DNA of 64,000 nt from Pseudodesulfovibrio cashew (GTDB lineage Bacteria > Desulfobacterota > Desulfovibrionia > Desulfovibrionales > Desulfovibrionaceae), in NCBI RefSeq assembly GCF_009762795.1, contig NZ_CP046400.1, positions 248,001 through 312,000 on the forward strand, in the 5' to 3' direction. Shown here one piece after another: positions 45,483-53,853 of this stretch (position 1 is its first letter; each line of letters starts with the position of its first letter). The notes under the pieces are model-generated. The model did no database searches and had not been told where the DNA came from. It saw only the letters and a program-made list of their open reading frames with translations. The position numbers were made by a program, and so were the translations under genes.

Positions 45483-45610
45483 CCTCCGGCGGCCGGGGGA
45501 AGGGGAGAAGGAAACCCTTTGAGGAGGGTTGTCCCTCTCCCCTTCCCCCGGACCCCCATCCCCTCTCCTTTCCCAAACTTTTTGGCACCGCTTCGCGGGG
45601 TGGGGGATGA
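45483..45610 (-). repeat. Dispersed intergenic element, copy 2 (complete, reversed)
   Basis: On the minus strand the order is GCGAAGCG, AAAAAGTTTGGGA, a G-rich run, an extended stem (CTCCCCTTCCCCCGG at 45538-45552 pairs with CCGGGGGAAGGGGAG at 45493-45507, internal AACCCT/AGGGTT) and CCGCCGGAGGC. Copies or parts recur at 39729, 45681 (opposite strand) and 55021. With 45611-45820 it fills the 342-base gap between dehydroquinate synthase II and pheA, and the stem may act as a terminator. Confidence 0.65.
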
Positions 45611-45680
45611 CATGACGAGGCACGGCTGCAAATTTTGACGGATATGTTAGGCTGGCGGAAATGAACAAGAGACCCGACCC

Positions 45681-45780
45681 GCCGAAGGCGCGTTAAAAAG
45701 TTTAGGAGGGTCCAGGGAACCCTTTACAAAGGGTTCCCTGGCCGTCGGAGACGCCCCGCCGGCGAGGCGCCGCCGGAGGC
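45681..45780 (+). repeat. Dispersed intergenic element, copy 3 (forward)
   Basis: CGAAGGCGCGTTAAAAAG, TTTAGGAGGG, then the perfect stem CCAGGGAACCCTTT / AAAGGGTTCCCTGG (45712-45741), then CCGTCGGAGACGCC and CGCCGGAGGC. It has the same part order as copy 2 in the opposite orientation, so the two form a large imperfect inverted pair. It ends about 40 bases before pheA. Confidence 0.65.
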
Positions 45781-45820
45781 AACCCGCGCAAGCGGCATCC
45801 TGAAGAGAGAGAATAAAGAC

Positions 45821-46921
45821 ATGGCTGACAAGGAACAAAACGACATCCCGGATCTCGGGGAACTGCGCGAGAACATCGACGCCATCGACGATCAGATCGT
45901 GGAGCTGCTGAACAAACGCGCCGAGCAGTCGCTGGGCGTGGGCCGCTACAAGGCGGCCAAGGGCGAGGCCATCTACAAGCCGTTTCGCGAGCAGGAGGTC
46001 CTGAACAAGATCGCCGACTCATCGCCCGGCCCGCTGCCGGACAAGCACCTGCGCACCATCTACCGCGAGATCATGTCCTCCTCGCGCCACCTGCAGCGGC
46101 CGGAGCGCGTGGTCTATCTCGGCCCTCCCGGCACCTTTTCCTATTTTGCGGCCATCGAACACATGGGCAGCTCGGCCTCGCTCACGCCCAAGAGCAATTT
46201 CGAGGAGATCTTCCGCGCCGTGGCCGAAGAGGGAGCGGAACTGGGTGTCATCCCCCTGGAGAACTCCATCGAGGGCACCGTGGGCCAGGTCGTGGACCTG
46301 TTCATGAGATATAAGGTATATATCCAGGCCGAGGTCTTCAGCCGCATCAGCCACAACCTCATTTCCAACGCCACGAGCCTGGAGGACGTGGAGGTCATCT
46401 ACTCCCACCCGCAGCCGCTGGGACAGTGTCGGGAGTGGCTCAAGCACAAGATGCCCGACGTCCCGACCATCTCTACGGAATCCACGGCCGAAGCCGCCGA
46501 GATCGTTTCCGGCAAGAAGGCCGCCGCGGTCATCGGCCACCGCAAACTGGCCGATCTCTACGGCATGAACATCCTGGCCGAGGCCATCGAGGACCAGCCG
46601 GACAACTGGACCCGGTTCCTGATCATCGGCGCGTCCCCCTCCCAGGAGGACCGGCGCGACAAGACAACCATCCTGTTCACCCTGCCGGACAAACCGGGCG
46701 CCCTCGCCCGGGTGCTGACCACCCTGGCCCATCAGTCCATCAACATGACCAAGCTGGAATCCCGCCCGTTCAAGGGCGAAAAATGGAAGTACGTCTTCTT
46801 CGCCGACCTGGAATGCGATTTCGGAGCCGACCGCTACGAAGATGTGCTTGAAGACATCCGGCACCAGTGCCACACGCTCAGGGTGCTCGGGTCCTACCCG
46901 ACCCAGGAGGAAAGACAATGA
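45821..46921 (+). CDS. pheA: Chorismate mutase / prephenate dehydratase
   Basis: Bifunctional enzyme of phenylalanine synthesis. Over 366 residues: AroQ-type chorismate mutase (about 10-90; LRENIDAIDDQIVELLNKRAE), prephenate dehydratase (about 95-275; YLGPPGTFSYFAA, PLENSIEGTVGQ and the catalytic TRF in NWTRFLII), and an ACT domain (about 285-360; GALARVL and LESRP) for feedback by phenylalanine. The ribosome binding site is an AGAGAGA stretch. Its ATGA end is shared with the aroA start. Confidence 0.96.
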   Translation: MADKEQNDIPDLGELRENIDAIDDQIVELLNKRAEQSLGVGRYKAAKGEAIYKPFREQEVLNKIADSSPGPLPDKHLRTIYREIMSSSRHLQRPERVVYLGPPGTFSYFAAIEHMGSSASLTPKSNFEEIFRAVAEEGAELGVIPLENSIEGTVGQVVDLFMRYKVYIQAEVFSRISHNLISNATSLEDVEVIYSHPQPLGQCREWLKHKMPDVPTISTESTAEAAEIVSGKKAAAVIGHRKLADLYGMNILAEAIEDQPDNWTRFLIIGASPSQEDRRDKTTILFTLPDKPGALARVLTTLAHQSINMTKLESRPFKGEKWKYVFFADLECDFGADRYEDVLEDIRHQCHTLRVLGSYPTQEERQ

Positions 46922-48258
46922 TGAAAGAACCGATCCTGATCAACGCACCGGCATCCAAGTCCCTATCCCACCGGACGCTCATCGCGGCTGCGCTGGCCAA
47001 CGGCGTGTCCGAGGTCTCATCGGCCCTGGACTCCGACGACATCACCCGTACGCGCGGCTGCCTCACGGCCTGCGGCGCAACAATCGAGAAAAAGGACGGC
47101 GTACTTGTGGTCACCGGCATGGAAGACGGCCCCAAGGGCGCCAATGCCGACGGCAAGCACAAGGACGAGGAGCCCCACGAACTCTACATGCACGAATCCG
47201 GCACCACCTGCCGGCTGATGACCGCCGTGGCTGCGGCAGGGCATGGCACCTTCCGGGTTCACGGCGCGCCTCGCATGCACGAGCGGCCCATGGGAGAGCT
47301 GACCGGAGCCCTGACGACCCTGGGCTCGAAATTTCAATACGACGGCGAAAAGGGGTTCCTCCCCTTTTTCATGACCAGCAGGGGCTACACCAAGAAATCG
47401 GTGGACATCACCCTGGAGGAAAGCAGCCAATACCTCTCCGGGCTGCTCCTGGGTGCGCCCCTGGCTGGCCACGAAATCACCGTCAACGTCACCGGCAACA
47501 AGGCCGTATCCTGGCCTTACGTAGCCCTGACCCTGCGCATCATGGAGGACTTCAAGGCCGAGTTCGAGGTCCAGCTCAAGAAGAACGGCAAGTGGCAGGC
47601 CGTCCCCTGGCGCTCGGTCAAGGGTGTCACCCCGGGCAAGATCCGCTTCGTGGTACAACCCTCGGGCTACCAGCCCACGAACTACCGCGTGGAAGGCGAC
47701 TGGTCCAACGCCAGCTACTTCCTGGCGGCGGGAGCCGTGGGACGCAACCCGGTGCTGATCAAGGGACTGGCCGCCGATTCCCTCCAGGGAGACCGCGCCA
47801 TCATGGACATCCTGAGCCAGATGGGCGCGTCCATCCAGGTCACCTTTGACGGCATCCTGGTCGTGCCCGCCCCCCTGCGCGGCATCACCGTCGACATGAG
47901 CCGCTGCCCGGACCTGGTGCCCACCGTGGCCGCGGCCGCGGCCTTCGCGTCCACGCCGACCACCATCGAAAACGTGGCGCACCTGCGCATCAAGGAGACC
48001 GACCGGCTGGCGGCCTGCGCCGAGGAAGTGGCCCGGACCAGGACCGACACGTCCATCGTCGGCGATTCGCTGATCATCCGCCCCGGCGCCCTGCCCAGGG
48101 GGGAGACCATCGCCTTCAAGACGTACAATGACCACCGCATGGCCATGTCCATGTCCCTGTTTTCCCTTGCCGGAATGGACGTCGAGCTTGACAATCCCGC
48201 CTGTGTGGGCAAATCATTTCCCGGCTTCTGGGATGAATGGAAAAAGATCACCGGCTAG
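46918..48258 (+). CDS. aroA: 3-Phosphoshikimate 1-carboxyvinyltransferase (EPSP synthase)
   Basis: Joins phosphoshikimate and PEP to EPSP, the sixth shikimate step. The 446-residue double-domain protein has NAPASKSLSHR at the N terminus, GTTCRLM (the usual GNAGTxxR region is degenerate), HERPMGELTGAL (the RPMxPL-like motif) and the C-terminal RIKETDRLAA and TYNDHRMAMS. The start is at 46918 with AGGAGGAAAG upstream, overlapping the pheA stop by four bases. The low similarity in the first motifs suggests a divergent, possibly glyphosate-tolerant class; that is an inference. Confidence 0.92.
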   Translation: MMKEPILINAPASKSLSHRTLIAAALANGVSEVSSALDSDDITRTRGCLTACGATIEKKDGVLVVTGMEDGPKGANADGKHKDEEPHELYMHESGTTCRLMTAVAAAGHGTFRVHGAPRMHERPMGELTGALTTLGSKFQYDGEKGFLPFFMTSRGYTKKSVDITLEESSQYLSGLLLGAPLAGHEITVNVTGNKAVSWPYVALTLRIMEDFKAEFEVQLKKNGKWQAVPWRSVKGVTPGKIRFVVQPSGYQPTNYRVEGDWSNASYFLAAGAVGRNPVLIKGLAADSLQGDRAIMDILSQMGASIQVTFDGILVVPAPLRGITVDMSRCPDLVPTVAAAAAFASTPTTIENVAHLRIKETDRLAACAEEVARTRTDTSIVGDSLIIRPGALPRGETIAFKTYNDHRMAMSMSLFSLAGMDVELDNPACVGKSFPGFWDEWKKITG

Positions 48259-48294
48259 ATCCCCGGAACCGGACACGACAACACCAATGAGACA

Positions 48295-49065
48295 ATGACC
48301 GAACCAGCCCTTAAACATATCGCCATCGCCGGAGCCAACGGCTCCATGGGAGCGCTCTTCCTGGAGCGTTTCCCGGAGGCGGGGTGTTCCGTTGTCGGGC
48401 TGGCGCGTCCGTACACGGAGGACAAGCTCCGCGAGGCGCTGTCCGAATGCGACATGCTCATGGTCTGCGTGCCGGTCACGGTCATGGCGGATGTCGTGCA
48501 AACCATGCGCCCGTACCTGCCCGAGGGGTGCATCCTGGCCGACGTGGGTTCGGTCAAGGAAGGTCCCATGCGGGCCATGCTCGAAAACTACGACGGCCCG
48601 GTGGTGGGCACCCACCCGCTATTCGGCCCGGTCATTCCCGACGGCTTCCTGCCCAAGACGGCCATCGTGCCCGGCAGGGAGAGCGACAAGGAGGCGGCGG
48701 AGAAGGTCTACTCCCTCTTCGAAGCCTGCGACTACGATCCGTTCATGACCACCGCCGAAGAGCACGACCGGGCCATGGCCTTCATCCAGGGCCTCAACTT
48801 TACGTCCACCGTGGCCTTCCTGGCCGCCACCAGGGACGTCCAATCCATCAAGAATTTCGTTACGCCATCGTTCAAGCGCAGGCTGGATGCGGCACGCAAG
48901 ATGTTGACCATGGACACGGAGCTCTTCGAGACCATCTCCGAGGCCAACCCCTACCTGCAGGAATCCAACCGCAAGTTCATGACGTACCTTAGCCTGGCTG
49001 CCGGCGGCGACCTCGAGTTGCTCTCCAACCGGGCCAAGTGGTGGTGGAACAGAAACATTCGTTAA
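48295..49065 (+). CDS. tyrA: Prephenate dehydrogenase
   Basis: NAD(P)-dependent enzyme of tyrosine synthesis. The 256-residue protein has a nucleotide-binding IAIAGANGSMGALF, a second strand VCVPVTVM, VGSVKEGP and the catalytic/substrate segment GTHPLFGP. It lacks an ACT or chorismate mutase domain; the mutase is supplied by PheA. It is short compared with E. coli TyrA because of this. It lies 36 bases after aroA and is followed by a strong terminator, which separates the aro and trp parts. Confidence 0.92.
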   Translation: MTEPALKHIAIAGANGSMGALFLERFPEAGCSVVGLARPYTEDKLREALSECDMLMVCVPVTVMADVVQTMRPYLPEGCILADVGSVKEGPMRAMLENYDGPVVGTHPLFGPVIPDGFLPKTAIVPGRESDKEAAEKVYSLFEACDYDPFMTTAEEHDRAMAFIQGLNFTSTVAFLAATRDVQSIKNFVTPSFKRRLDAARKMLTMDTELFETISEANPYLQESNRKFMTYLSLAAGGDLELLSNRAKWWWNRNIR

Positions 49066-49107
49066 GGGGTGCGGCGCTTGCCTGCACACGGATCACGGTA
49101 TTTGACC

Positions 49108-49145
49108 GAGGCCGCACCCCAAACGGGAGCGGCCTCATTTTTTTT
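49108..49145 (+). terminator. Intrinsic terminator after tyrA
   Basis: GAGGCCGC / GCGGCCTC with a long loop, then A and eight T. Upstream GGGGTGCGGC can pair with the loop, so the structure may have alternative forms. Confidence 0.85.
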
Positions 49146-49249
49146 GAGGAGGACCAATGAAATTTACCTGAAAGTCGTATGAAAACCGGAAGAAGATAAA
49201 AGGCTGGGAAGTTATTCCCCGCCCATACCATTAAAAGAAATCACAGCGG

Positions 49250-49294
49250 CTTTCGATAGCGGCGCAATCGCGTAGCGAAAGGGTTAATCCTTTC
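49250..49294 (+). promoter_or_regulatory. Competing hairpins in the trpE leader
   Basis: CTTTCG (49250-49255) pairs with CGAAAG (49276-49281), while GAAAGG (49277-49282) pairs with CCTTTC (49289-49294), so the stems exclude each other. They lie in the 219-base leader between the tyrA terminator and trpE. No leader peptide with Trp codons is visible, which would argue for a protein- or ligand-dependent switch rather than stalling. No clear promoter was found. Confidence 0.35.
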
Positions 49295-49364
49295 TCGACG
49301 TGGCCGGGCCATCCGCCCGACACTGGCTCCACTCCCGAAAGCATGCATACGAAAGGAATACGGA

Positions 49365-50822
49365 ATGAATAAAATTTTACTGACGCAACACGGGAAATGG
49401 CTCCCGGCCGATGTCCAGACGACCATCAGTCTGTACATGGGACTGGTGGGAGACCAGCCGGGAATCCTCCTGGAATCGGCGGAAGTCGACGGACGGCTCG
49501 GACGCTACAGCCTCCTTGCCTGGGATTACCGGCTCACCCTGCATCCGGTGGACGGCAAGTTGGTGGTGGACACCGAAGATGAACGCCTCCTCCCCCTCAA
49601 GGACCTCCAGGGCATGGACTACCTGCCCGGCATAAAAGAGGTCGTCAAACGCCTCTCCATCGAACAGCAGGCCGAAGGCGGCAACTCGCGCGACGGCCTG
49701 CCCGGCCTGACTCGGGGCCTCTACGGCTACTTCGGCTACGGCGTGGCCGGCATGTTCGAGCGCAAGCTCAAGGACGTGTGCAGGCCCGAGGACGCCGAGG
49801 CGTGCCTGGTCCTGCCCGGCCAGATGGTCCTCTTCGACCACCTCCGCCACTCCTGCTGCTACCTGAGCCTGGATGAAGGCGCCACGCCCACGCCCGCGCC
49901 CGTGCAATGGGGCGCGGACCTCACCGCTCCCGAGGCCGGGACGCCCACGGTCCACCCTGGCAAGGAGGAGTACATGGCAGGCGTGGAGAAGTGCAAGGAG
50001 CTCATCGCCGAGGGCGAGTGCATCCAGGTGGTCCTCTCCACCCGCTTCACCATGCCGGTGCCGGACGATCCGTTCAAGATCTACCGGCGGCTGCGGCAGG
50101 CCAACCCCTCCCCGTTCATGTTCTACATGAAATTCCCGGACTGCGTGTCCAAGGGCAAATCCTGCGGCACCACCCTGCTCGGCTCCTCGCCCGAGATGAT
50201 GGTCCGCTCCGCCGCCGGACAGCTGGAAGTGCGTCCCATCGCGGGCACCCGCTGGAGGGGCGAGACCGAGAAGGAGGACATGCGCCTGGAGAATGAACTC
50301 CTGGCCGATCCCAAGGAACGCGCCGAGCACGTCATGCTCGTGGACCTGGGCCGGAACGACCTGGGCCGCATCGCCAAGCCCGGCTCGGTCACCGTGGAGA
50401 AATTCATGAACGTGGAGCGGTTCTCCCACGTCATGCACCTGACCTCCTACGTGGAGGCCGAGCTCAAGGACGGGCTGGACGGCGTGGACGTGCTCCAGGC
50501 CACTTTCCCGGCGGGCACCCTCTCCGGCGCGCCCAAGATCAGGGCCATGGAGATCATAGCCGACCTGGAACCCCAGGATCGCGGCCCCTATGGCGGCTGC
50601 ATAGGTTGGATGGGACTGGACGACGGCGTGGTCAGTCTGGATACGGGCATCACCATCCGCTCCATGTGGATTCGCGACGGCATCTGCCACTGGCAGGCCG
50701 GGGCCGGGATCGTCTACGATTCCAACGCCGAAGCCGAATGGAACGAATGCCACAACAAGGCCCGCGTCATCCTCGAAGTCATCACCGGTAAAGGAGGCAC
50801 CGATGTTTTTGCTGATAGATAA
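49365..50822 (+). CDS. trpE: Anthranilate synthase component I
   Basis: Converts chorismate to anthranilate using ammonia from TrpG. The 485-residue protein keeps the feedback motif LLES near residue 35, and the catalytic core has VVLSTRF, RPIAGTRWRGE (Trp at the usual Pro), ELLADPKERAEHVMLVDLGRNDLG and the TFPAGTLSGAPKIRAME end. Ribosome binding site AAAGGA. It overlaps trpG by 20 bases, typical for stoichiometric subunits. First gene of the complete trp operon. Confidence 0.96.
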   Translation: MNKILLTQHGKWLPADVQTTISLYMGLVGDQPGILLESAEVDGRLGRYSLLAWDYRLTLHPVDGKLVVDTEDERLLPLKDLQGMDYLPGIKEVVKRLSIEQQAEGGNSRDGLPGLTRGLYGYFGYGVAGMFERKLKDVCRPEDAEACLVLPGQMVLFDHLRHSCCYLSLDEGATPTPAPVQWGADLTAPEAGTPTVHPGKEEYMAGVEKCKELIAEGECIQVVLSTRFTMPVPDDPFKIYRRLRQANPSPFMFYMKFPDCVSKGKSCGTTLLGSSPEMMVRSAAGQLEVRPIAGTRWRGETEKEDMRLENELLADPKERAEHVMLVDLGRNDLGRIAKPGSVTVEKFMNVERFSHVMHLTSYVEAELKDGLDGVDVLQATFPAGTLSGAPKIRAMEIIADLEPQDRGPYGGCIGWMGLDDGVVSLDTGITIRSMWIRDGICHWQAGAGIVYDSNAEAEWNECHNKARVILEVITGKGGTDVFADR

Positions 50823-51375
50823 TTTCGACTCCTTTACGTTCAACCTGGTCCAAGCCTTCCAGCAACTGGGGGCCGATCCCACGGTCATCCGCAACGACCG
50901 GGAAGAGGTCCTGGAGCTGGCTGAATCGGGCAAGCTGACGCGAGTATGCCTCTCGCCCGGCCCTTCCAACCCGGAGAACGCGGGCTACTGCCTGGAGTTC
51001 CTGGCGCGGCTGCCCAAGGAAATCCCGGTGCTGGGCGTCTGCCTCGGACACCAGACCCTCGGCCACTTCGCCGGGGCTCCTGTCCGGCGCGCCGACCGCA
51101 TCATGCACGGCAAGACCTCCGAGGTGTACCACGAGGGCAAGGGTGTGTTCGCAGGGCTGGATTCCCCGTTCACCGTCTGCCGCTACCACTCCCTGGTGGT
51201 TCCGGCCGAGCTGGCCCCGGACCTCTTGGAAGTCACGGCCCGCACCGACCGCGACGAGGTCATGGGCATCCAGTACAAGGACCGCCCGTGGCATGGCGTG
51301 CAGTTCCACCCGGAATCCATCCTCACGCCCCAAGGCCCCAAGCTGTTGCAAAACTTCCTGAACATCAAAGGATAA
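50803..51375 (+). CDS. trpG: Anthranilate synthase component II (glutamine amidotransferase)
   Basis: Class I glutamine amidotransferase that supplies ammonia to TrpE. Over 190 residues: LLIDNFDSFTFNLVQ at the start, the oxyanion-hole segment SPGPSNPENAG, the nucleophile in GVCLGHQ and the His-Glu pair in GVQFHPESI. AAAGGAGG precedes the ATG inside the end of trpE. No fused phosphoribosyltransferase, unlike E. coli TrpGD. Confidence 0.96.
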   Translation: MFLLIDNFDSFTFNLVQAFQQLGADPTVIRNDREEVLELAESGKLTRVCLSPGPSNPENAGYCLEFLARLPKEIPVLGVCLGHQTLGHFAGAPVRRADRIMHGKTSEVYHEGKGVFAGLDSPFTVCRYHSLVVPAELAPDLLEVTARTDRDEVMGIQYKDRPWHGVQFHPESILTPQGPKLLQNFLNIKG

Positions 51376-51379
51376 GATC

Positions 51380-52387
51380 ATGACCGTACCTGAAATTCTT
51401 GAAATACTGGCCCAGGGGAAAGCACTGACCGACCAGCAGGCCGACTTCATGTTCGGCAAGCTCATGGAAGGCGAACTGACCGAAGGACAGACCGGCGCCC
51501 TGCTCATGGGCATTCGCGCCAAGGGCGAGGACTCCACCGACCTGGCCGCGGGTGTCCGCGCCGTGGTCACGCATGCCCGGAAGATTCCCGGCTATGACGG
51601 CGAACGCTCTGAACCGGTCATCGACACCTGCGGCACGGGCGGAGACGGCCAGTGCAGCTTCAACAACTCCACGGCGGTCTCCCTGTTCCTGGCGGACATG
51701 GGCTACACCGTGGCCAAGCACGGCAACCGCGCCCTGTCCTCTTCCTGCGGTTCGGCTGACGCGCTCGAAGCCCTGGGCATCCCCCTTGAGCAGACCCCGG
51801 AAGAGGCGGCGGCAGGACTGGACAAGTACAACTTCGCCTTCCTGTTCGCCCCGGCCTACCATCCGGCCTTCAAGTTCGTCATGCCGGTGCGGCAGCAGCT
51901 CGGCATTCGGACCCTGTTCAACTTCATGGGACCGCTGACCAACCCGGCGCGCCCCTCGCACCAGCTCATCGGCGTAGGCGACCCGGAAAGGCTCCACCTC
52001 ATGGGTGAAACCCTGCTGCTCACCGGTGTCAAACGGGCCCTCATTTTCTCGGGCGCGGGCGGCTTCGACGAGCTGACCACCTGGGGCGTAAACCGAGGCT
52101 ATGTCATCAAGGACGGCGTCATGGAAAAGATCGCCGTCGACCCGGCCAGCCTCGGCTTCGAAGCGCACCGCCCAGAGGACGTGGTAGTGAACGGCAAGGA
52201 CGACGCCGTGGAAAAACTCAAGGCCATCCTGGCCGGAGACGGGCCTGCTGCCATGATGGACATGGTGGCCCTGAATCTGGCAGGGTGCCTCCATCTCCTC
52301 GACGAGGGCTCCCTGGCCGAGTGCGCCGCCAAGGCCCGCGACGTCGTGAAAAACGGACTGCAAAAAGGAATCCCCTATGTTGGATAA
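51380..52387 (+). CDS. trpD: Anthranilate phosphoribosyltransferase
   Basis: Transfers phosphoribosyl from PRPP to anthranilate. The 335-residue protein has the signature DTCGTGGDG (PRPP-binding glycine loop), FNNSTA, KHGNRALSS and the NFMGPLTNP segment. It is four bases after trpG, and its end overlaps trpC by 11 bases, so translation is coupled. Confidence 0.96.
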   Translation: MTVPEILEILAQGKALTDQQADFMFGKLMEGELTEGQTGALLMGIRAKGEDSTDLAAGVRAVVTHARKIPGYDGERSEPVIDTCGTGGDGQCSFNNSTAVSLFLADMGYTVAKHGNRALSSSCGSADALEALGIPLEQTPEEAAAGLDKYNFAFLFAPAYHPAFKFVMPVRQQLGIRTLFNFMGPLTNPARPSHQLIGVGDPERLHLMGETLLLTGVKRALIFSGAGGFDELTTWGVNRGYVIKDGVMEKIAVDPASLGFEAHRPEDVVVNGKDDAVEKLKAILAGDGPAAMMDMVALNLAGCLHLLDEGSLAECAAKARDVVKNGLQKGIPYVG

Positions 52388-53147
52388 ATTCAGAGAGGCC
52401 AAGCAGCTCGAGATCGAGTCGCTGCGCAAGGACTTTGCGGAAGGCCGCATCCCCGCCGCCTACCAGGGCGAGCGCCCCTCGTTCGTGGACGCCATCCGGG
52501 CCAAGGGTCCGGGCGCGATCATCGCCGAATTCAAGCCGGCCAGCCCGTCCAAGGGCGTACTCGGCGAGAACCTCAACCCACTCGACTGGGCCGAGACCTA
52601 CGCAAAGAACGGGGCCGCCGCCATCTCCGTGCTCACCGAGCACAAGTACTTCAAGGGCACCCCGGACTTCCTGTTCATGATGAACGGCCCGGGCGTCCCC
52701 CTGCTGCGCAAGGACTTCATATTCGACCCGCTCCAGGTGGCCATGACCGCGTCCAGTCCGGCCTCGGCAATGCTGCTCATCGCGCGCATGTGCGACGACG
52801 CCGCCCACCTGCGCCAACTGATCGAAATCGCCCGCATGCCCGGCCTTGCCCCGGTGGTGGAGATCTTCGACCAGGCCGACCTGGACATGGCCCGCGAAGC
52901 CGGAGCCGACATCATCCAGGTCAACAACCGCGACCTGGACACCCTGCAGGTGACCCTGGACCAGGCCCGCAAGTTCATCACCCAGAAGAAAGAGGGCGAA
53001 CTGTGGATCTGCGCCAGCGGCGTGAACGAACGTGCCGAGGTGGAGGAAATGGCCTCCCTCGGGTATGACGCCGTGCTCATCGGCACCAGCCTGATGCGGG
53101 CCGAAAACCCCGGCGAGAAGCTCGCCGAACTGACGGGAGCAAAGTAA
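52377..53147 (+). CDS. trpC: Indole-3-glycerol-phosphate synthase
   Basis: Ring closure to indole-3-glycerol phosphate. The 256-residue TIM barrel shows IAEFKPASPSKG with the catalytic Lys, AISVLTEHKYFKG, LLRKDFIFDP, VEIFDQADL, QVNNRDLDTL and CASGVNERAEV at successive strands. It is a stand-alone enzyme, with trpF as a separate gene next to it. It overlaps trpD at its start. Confidence 0.96.
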   Translation: MLDKFREAKQLEIESLRKDFAEGRIPAAYQGERPSFVDAIRAKGPGAIIAEFKPASPSKGVLGENLNPLDWAETYAKNGAAAISVLTEHKYFKGTPDFLFMMNGPGVPLLRKDFIFDPLQVAMTASSPASAMLLIARMCDDAAHLRQLIEIARMPGLAPVVEIFDQADLDMAREAGADIIQVNNRDLDTLQVTLDQARKFITQKKEGELWICASGVNERAEVEEMASLGYDAVLIGTSLMRAENPGEKLAELTGAK

Positions 53148-53148
53148 A

Positions 53149-53778
53149 ATGCCACGTCCCCTGGTCAAGGTCTGCGGAATGACCCGCATGGAAGACGTCA
53201 GGCTCTGCGTGGAGCTGGGCGTGGACCTGCTCGGGTTCATCTTCCACCCCAAAAGCCCGCGCAACGTGGACCCGGCCTTTGCGGCCTCGGTTAAGACGGG
53301 CAAGACCACCAAGGTCGGCCTGTTCGTCAACCAGACGGCCGACGAGGTCATCGAGATCATGGACCGCTGCGGCCTGCACGCGGCCCAGCTGCACGGCGGG
53401 CAGGACCGCGCCTTCTGCGAGAAGGTCGGCCCGGACCGGGTAATCAAGGTCTTCTGGCCCGACACCTACGCCTCGCCTGTGGCACTGGCCCGGGATCTGG
53501 ATGCCTACGCAGAGGTCTGCGGCCACTTCCTGTTCGACGCAGGCAAGACAGGCCAGGGCGGAACCGGCACGACGATCAACTTTGCATCACTGCAAGGCAT
53601 TGAAATACATACACCCTGGTTCATTGCAGGTGGCATCGGCCCCGATAATGTCGACCAGGTGCTGGCCCTCAACCCTCCGGGTATCGACATCAACTCCGGA
53701 GTGGAGAGTGCGCCCGGCATCAAGGACGCTGCCAAGCTCAGGGCGGTCTTCGACCGGCTCGAGGCAATGGACGACTAG
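53149..53778 (+). CDS. trpF: Phosphoribosylanthranilate isomerase
   Basis: Amadori rearrangement of phosphoribosylanthranilate. The 209-residue TIM barrel starts VKVCGMTRMEDV (with the catalytic Cys), continues with FHPKSPRNV, GLFVNQTADEV, QLHGGQD, LFDAGKTGQGGTGTT and IAGGIGPDNV (catalytic Asp and the phosphate site), and ends DINSGVESAPGIKD. It follows trpC after one base. Confidence 0.96.
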   Translation: MPRPLVKVCGMTRMEDVRLCVELGVDLLGFIFHPKSPRNVDPAFAASVKTGKTTKVGLFVNQTADEVIEIMDRCGLHAAQLHGGQDRAFCEKVGPDRVIKVFWPDTYASPVALARDLDAYAEVCGHFLFDAGKTGQGGTGTTINFASLQGIEIHTPWFIAGGIGPDNVDQVLALNPPGIDINSGVESAPGIKDAAKLRAVFDRLEAMDD

Positions 53779-53791
53779 CAAAGCACGAAAA

Positions 53792-53838
53792 GGGCCCCGG
53801 ATCGGGAAGGGAGACGATTCCCTTCCTCCGGGAGGCCC
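53792..53838 (+). other. Stem-loop between trpF and trpB
   Basis: GGGAAGGGA pairs with TTCCCTTCC, flanked by GGGCC / GGCCC, giving a long hairpin just before the trpB ribosome binding site. There is no T-run, so it more likely affects message stability or trpB translation than termination. Confidence 0.55.
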
Positions 53839-53853
53839 AGTAAGGATAGAATC

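Noticed and set aside
43484-45631. 715-codon minus-strand open frame over ADH synthase and dehydroquinate synthase II
   Set aside because: Antisense of two clear enzymes; low-complexity sequence with no domain.
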